This document shows positions 63,752 through 64,000 of a stretch of DNA of 64,000 nucleotides, piece after piece (the stretch's first letter is position 1; every line of letters starts with the position of its first letter). Source of the DNA: Heterocephalus glaber (taxonomy: Eukaryota; Chordata; Mammalia; Rodentia; Bathyergidae); NCBI RefSeq assembly GCF_000247695.1, contig NW_004624854.1, positions 5,062,758-5,126,757 on the forward strand, given 5' to 3'. Below the pieces are notes generated by a model. The model ran no database searches, was not told the origin of the DNA, and saw only the letters and a list, made by a program, of their open reading frames with translations. Both the position numbers and the translations under genes were made by a program.

Positions 63752-64000
63752 TCCCGCTGTTCCCGGCCCAGAGGTAGGGGCTTCTGAGCCGTCGTCCCAC
63801 TGCTCCTGGTCCAGAGGAAGGAGCTTCCCGGTCACCATCCCTCCCGGTGCTCCCAGCCCAGAGGAAAGGGCTTTTGGCCCACCTTCTGTCCCTCTGCTCC
63901 TGGCCCAGAGAAAGAGGCTTCCGGGCCACCATCCCTCCCACCGCTCCCAGCCCAGAGGGAGGGGCTTCTGAGCAACCATCCCACTGCTCTTGGTCCAGAG
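63752..64000. repeat. 43/47-bp minisatellite, about 6 copies, running off the window
   Basis: Units keyed on CCAGAGG(A/G)A(A/G)GGGCTTC start at about 63771, 63814, 63861, 63908, 63955 and 63998 (periods 43, 47, 47, 47, 43). The 4-bp difference is an extra CTCC-type block in the CCATCCCTCCC segment. Confidence 0.9.

Larger units (their letters stand above)
50015..64000 (-). other. GLS: GLS intron upstream of the KGA tail (continues beyond window)
   Basis: 14 kb without a recognisable exon. It holds numerous SINEs, a hAT-like MITE, a purine-rich tract at about 55160-55232 and two terminal minisatellites, listed separately. Parts of 52600-54110 resemble ancient L2-type 3' sequence, but too weakly to delimit. 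The stretches 51250-53220, 53310-55800, 60000-61480 and 62530-63430 hold nothing else I can name. Confidence 0.7.

Noticed and set aside
63428..63787. 119-codon open frame with internal repeats
   Set aside because: It follows a 70-bp minisatellite whose period is not a multiple of three, so the repeated DNA is not a repeated protein.

Overview
The window is nuclear DNA from a mammal, almost certainly a rodent. It carries split genes with GT-AG introns, a CpG-rich promoter, L1 fragments, 7SL-derived B1 SINEs, B1+ID heterodimers, and many young ID-like (tRNA-derived) SINEs with perfect target-site duplications. B1 points to rodents. The B1-dID dimers and the ID-type consensus point to a non-murid lineage (beaver, squirrel or hystricomorph type); I cannot name the species from the sequence alone.

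Two genes lie tail to tail. STAT1 is on the + strand and complete in coding sequence: a CpG-rich noncoding first exon (about 4766-5137) and 23 coding exons from 8301 to 38352. The exons sum to 2253 nt, giving a 750-residue protein with all splice phases consistent. Tyr701 (34082-34084), Ser727 (35002-35004) and the SH2 arginine Arg602 (31492-31494) fall exactly at the human residue numbers. The shorter STAT1-beta form (712 residues) is also encoded, by read-through of the donor after coding exon 21 and an intronic poly(A) signal. The STAT1 3'UTR runs to about 40172 and has been invaded by three antisense SINEs.

On the - strand, four exons (50014 down to 45809) encode the 119-residue C-terminal tail specific to the kidney-type (KGA) isoform of glutaminase GLS. 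A 2.4-kb 3'UTR follows, ending near 43410. The catalytic exons and the alternative GAC terminal exon are not in the window; 50015-64000 is GLS intron.

Region by region: 1-4765 intergenic and STAT1 upstream (the STAT4-STAT1 spacer in known mammalian synteny); 4766-40172 STAT1; 40173-43405 convergent intergenic spacer; about 43406-50014 3' end of GLS; 50015-64000 GLS intron, ending in two adjacent minisatellites. STAT1 is the interferon-activated transcription factor and GLS is mitochondrial glutaminase; they are conserved neighbours but I see nothing here that couples them functionally.

I found no undescribed gene system. The most useful observations are regulatory (ISRE-like site in exon 1, upstream GAS site, beta-isoform poly(A) site, miR-23 seed site), insertional (two SINEs at one target in the STAT1 3'UTR, a Tigger-like and a hAT-like MITE, a nested insertion in a B1 dimer), and structural (the two minisatellites).
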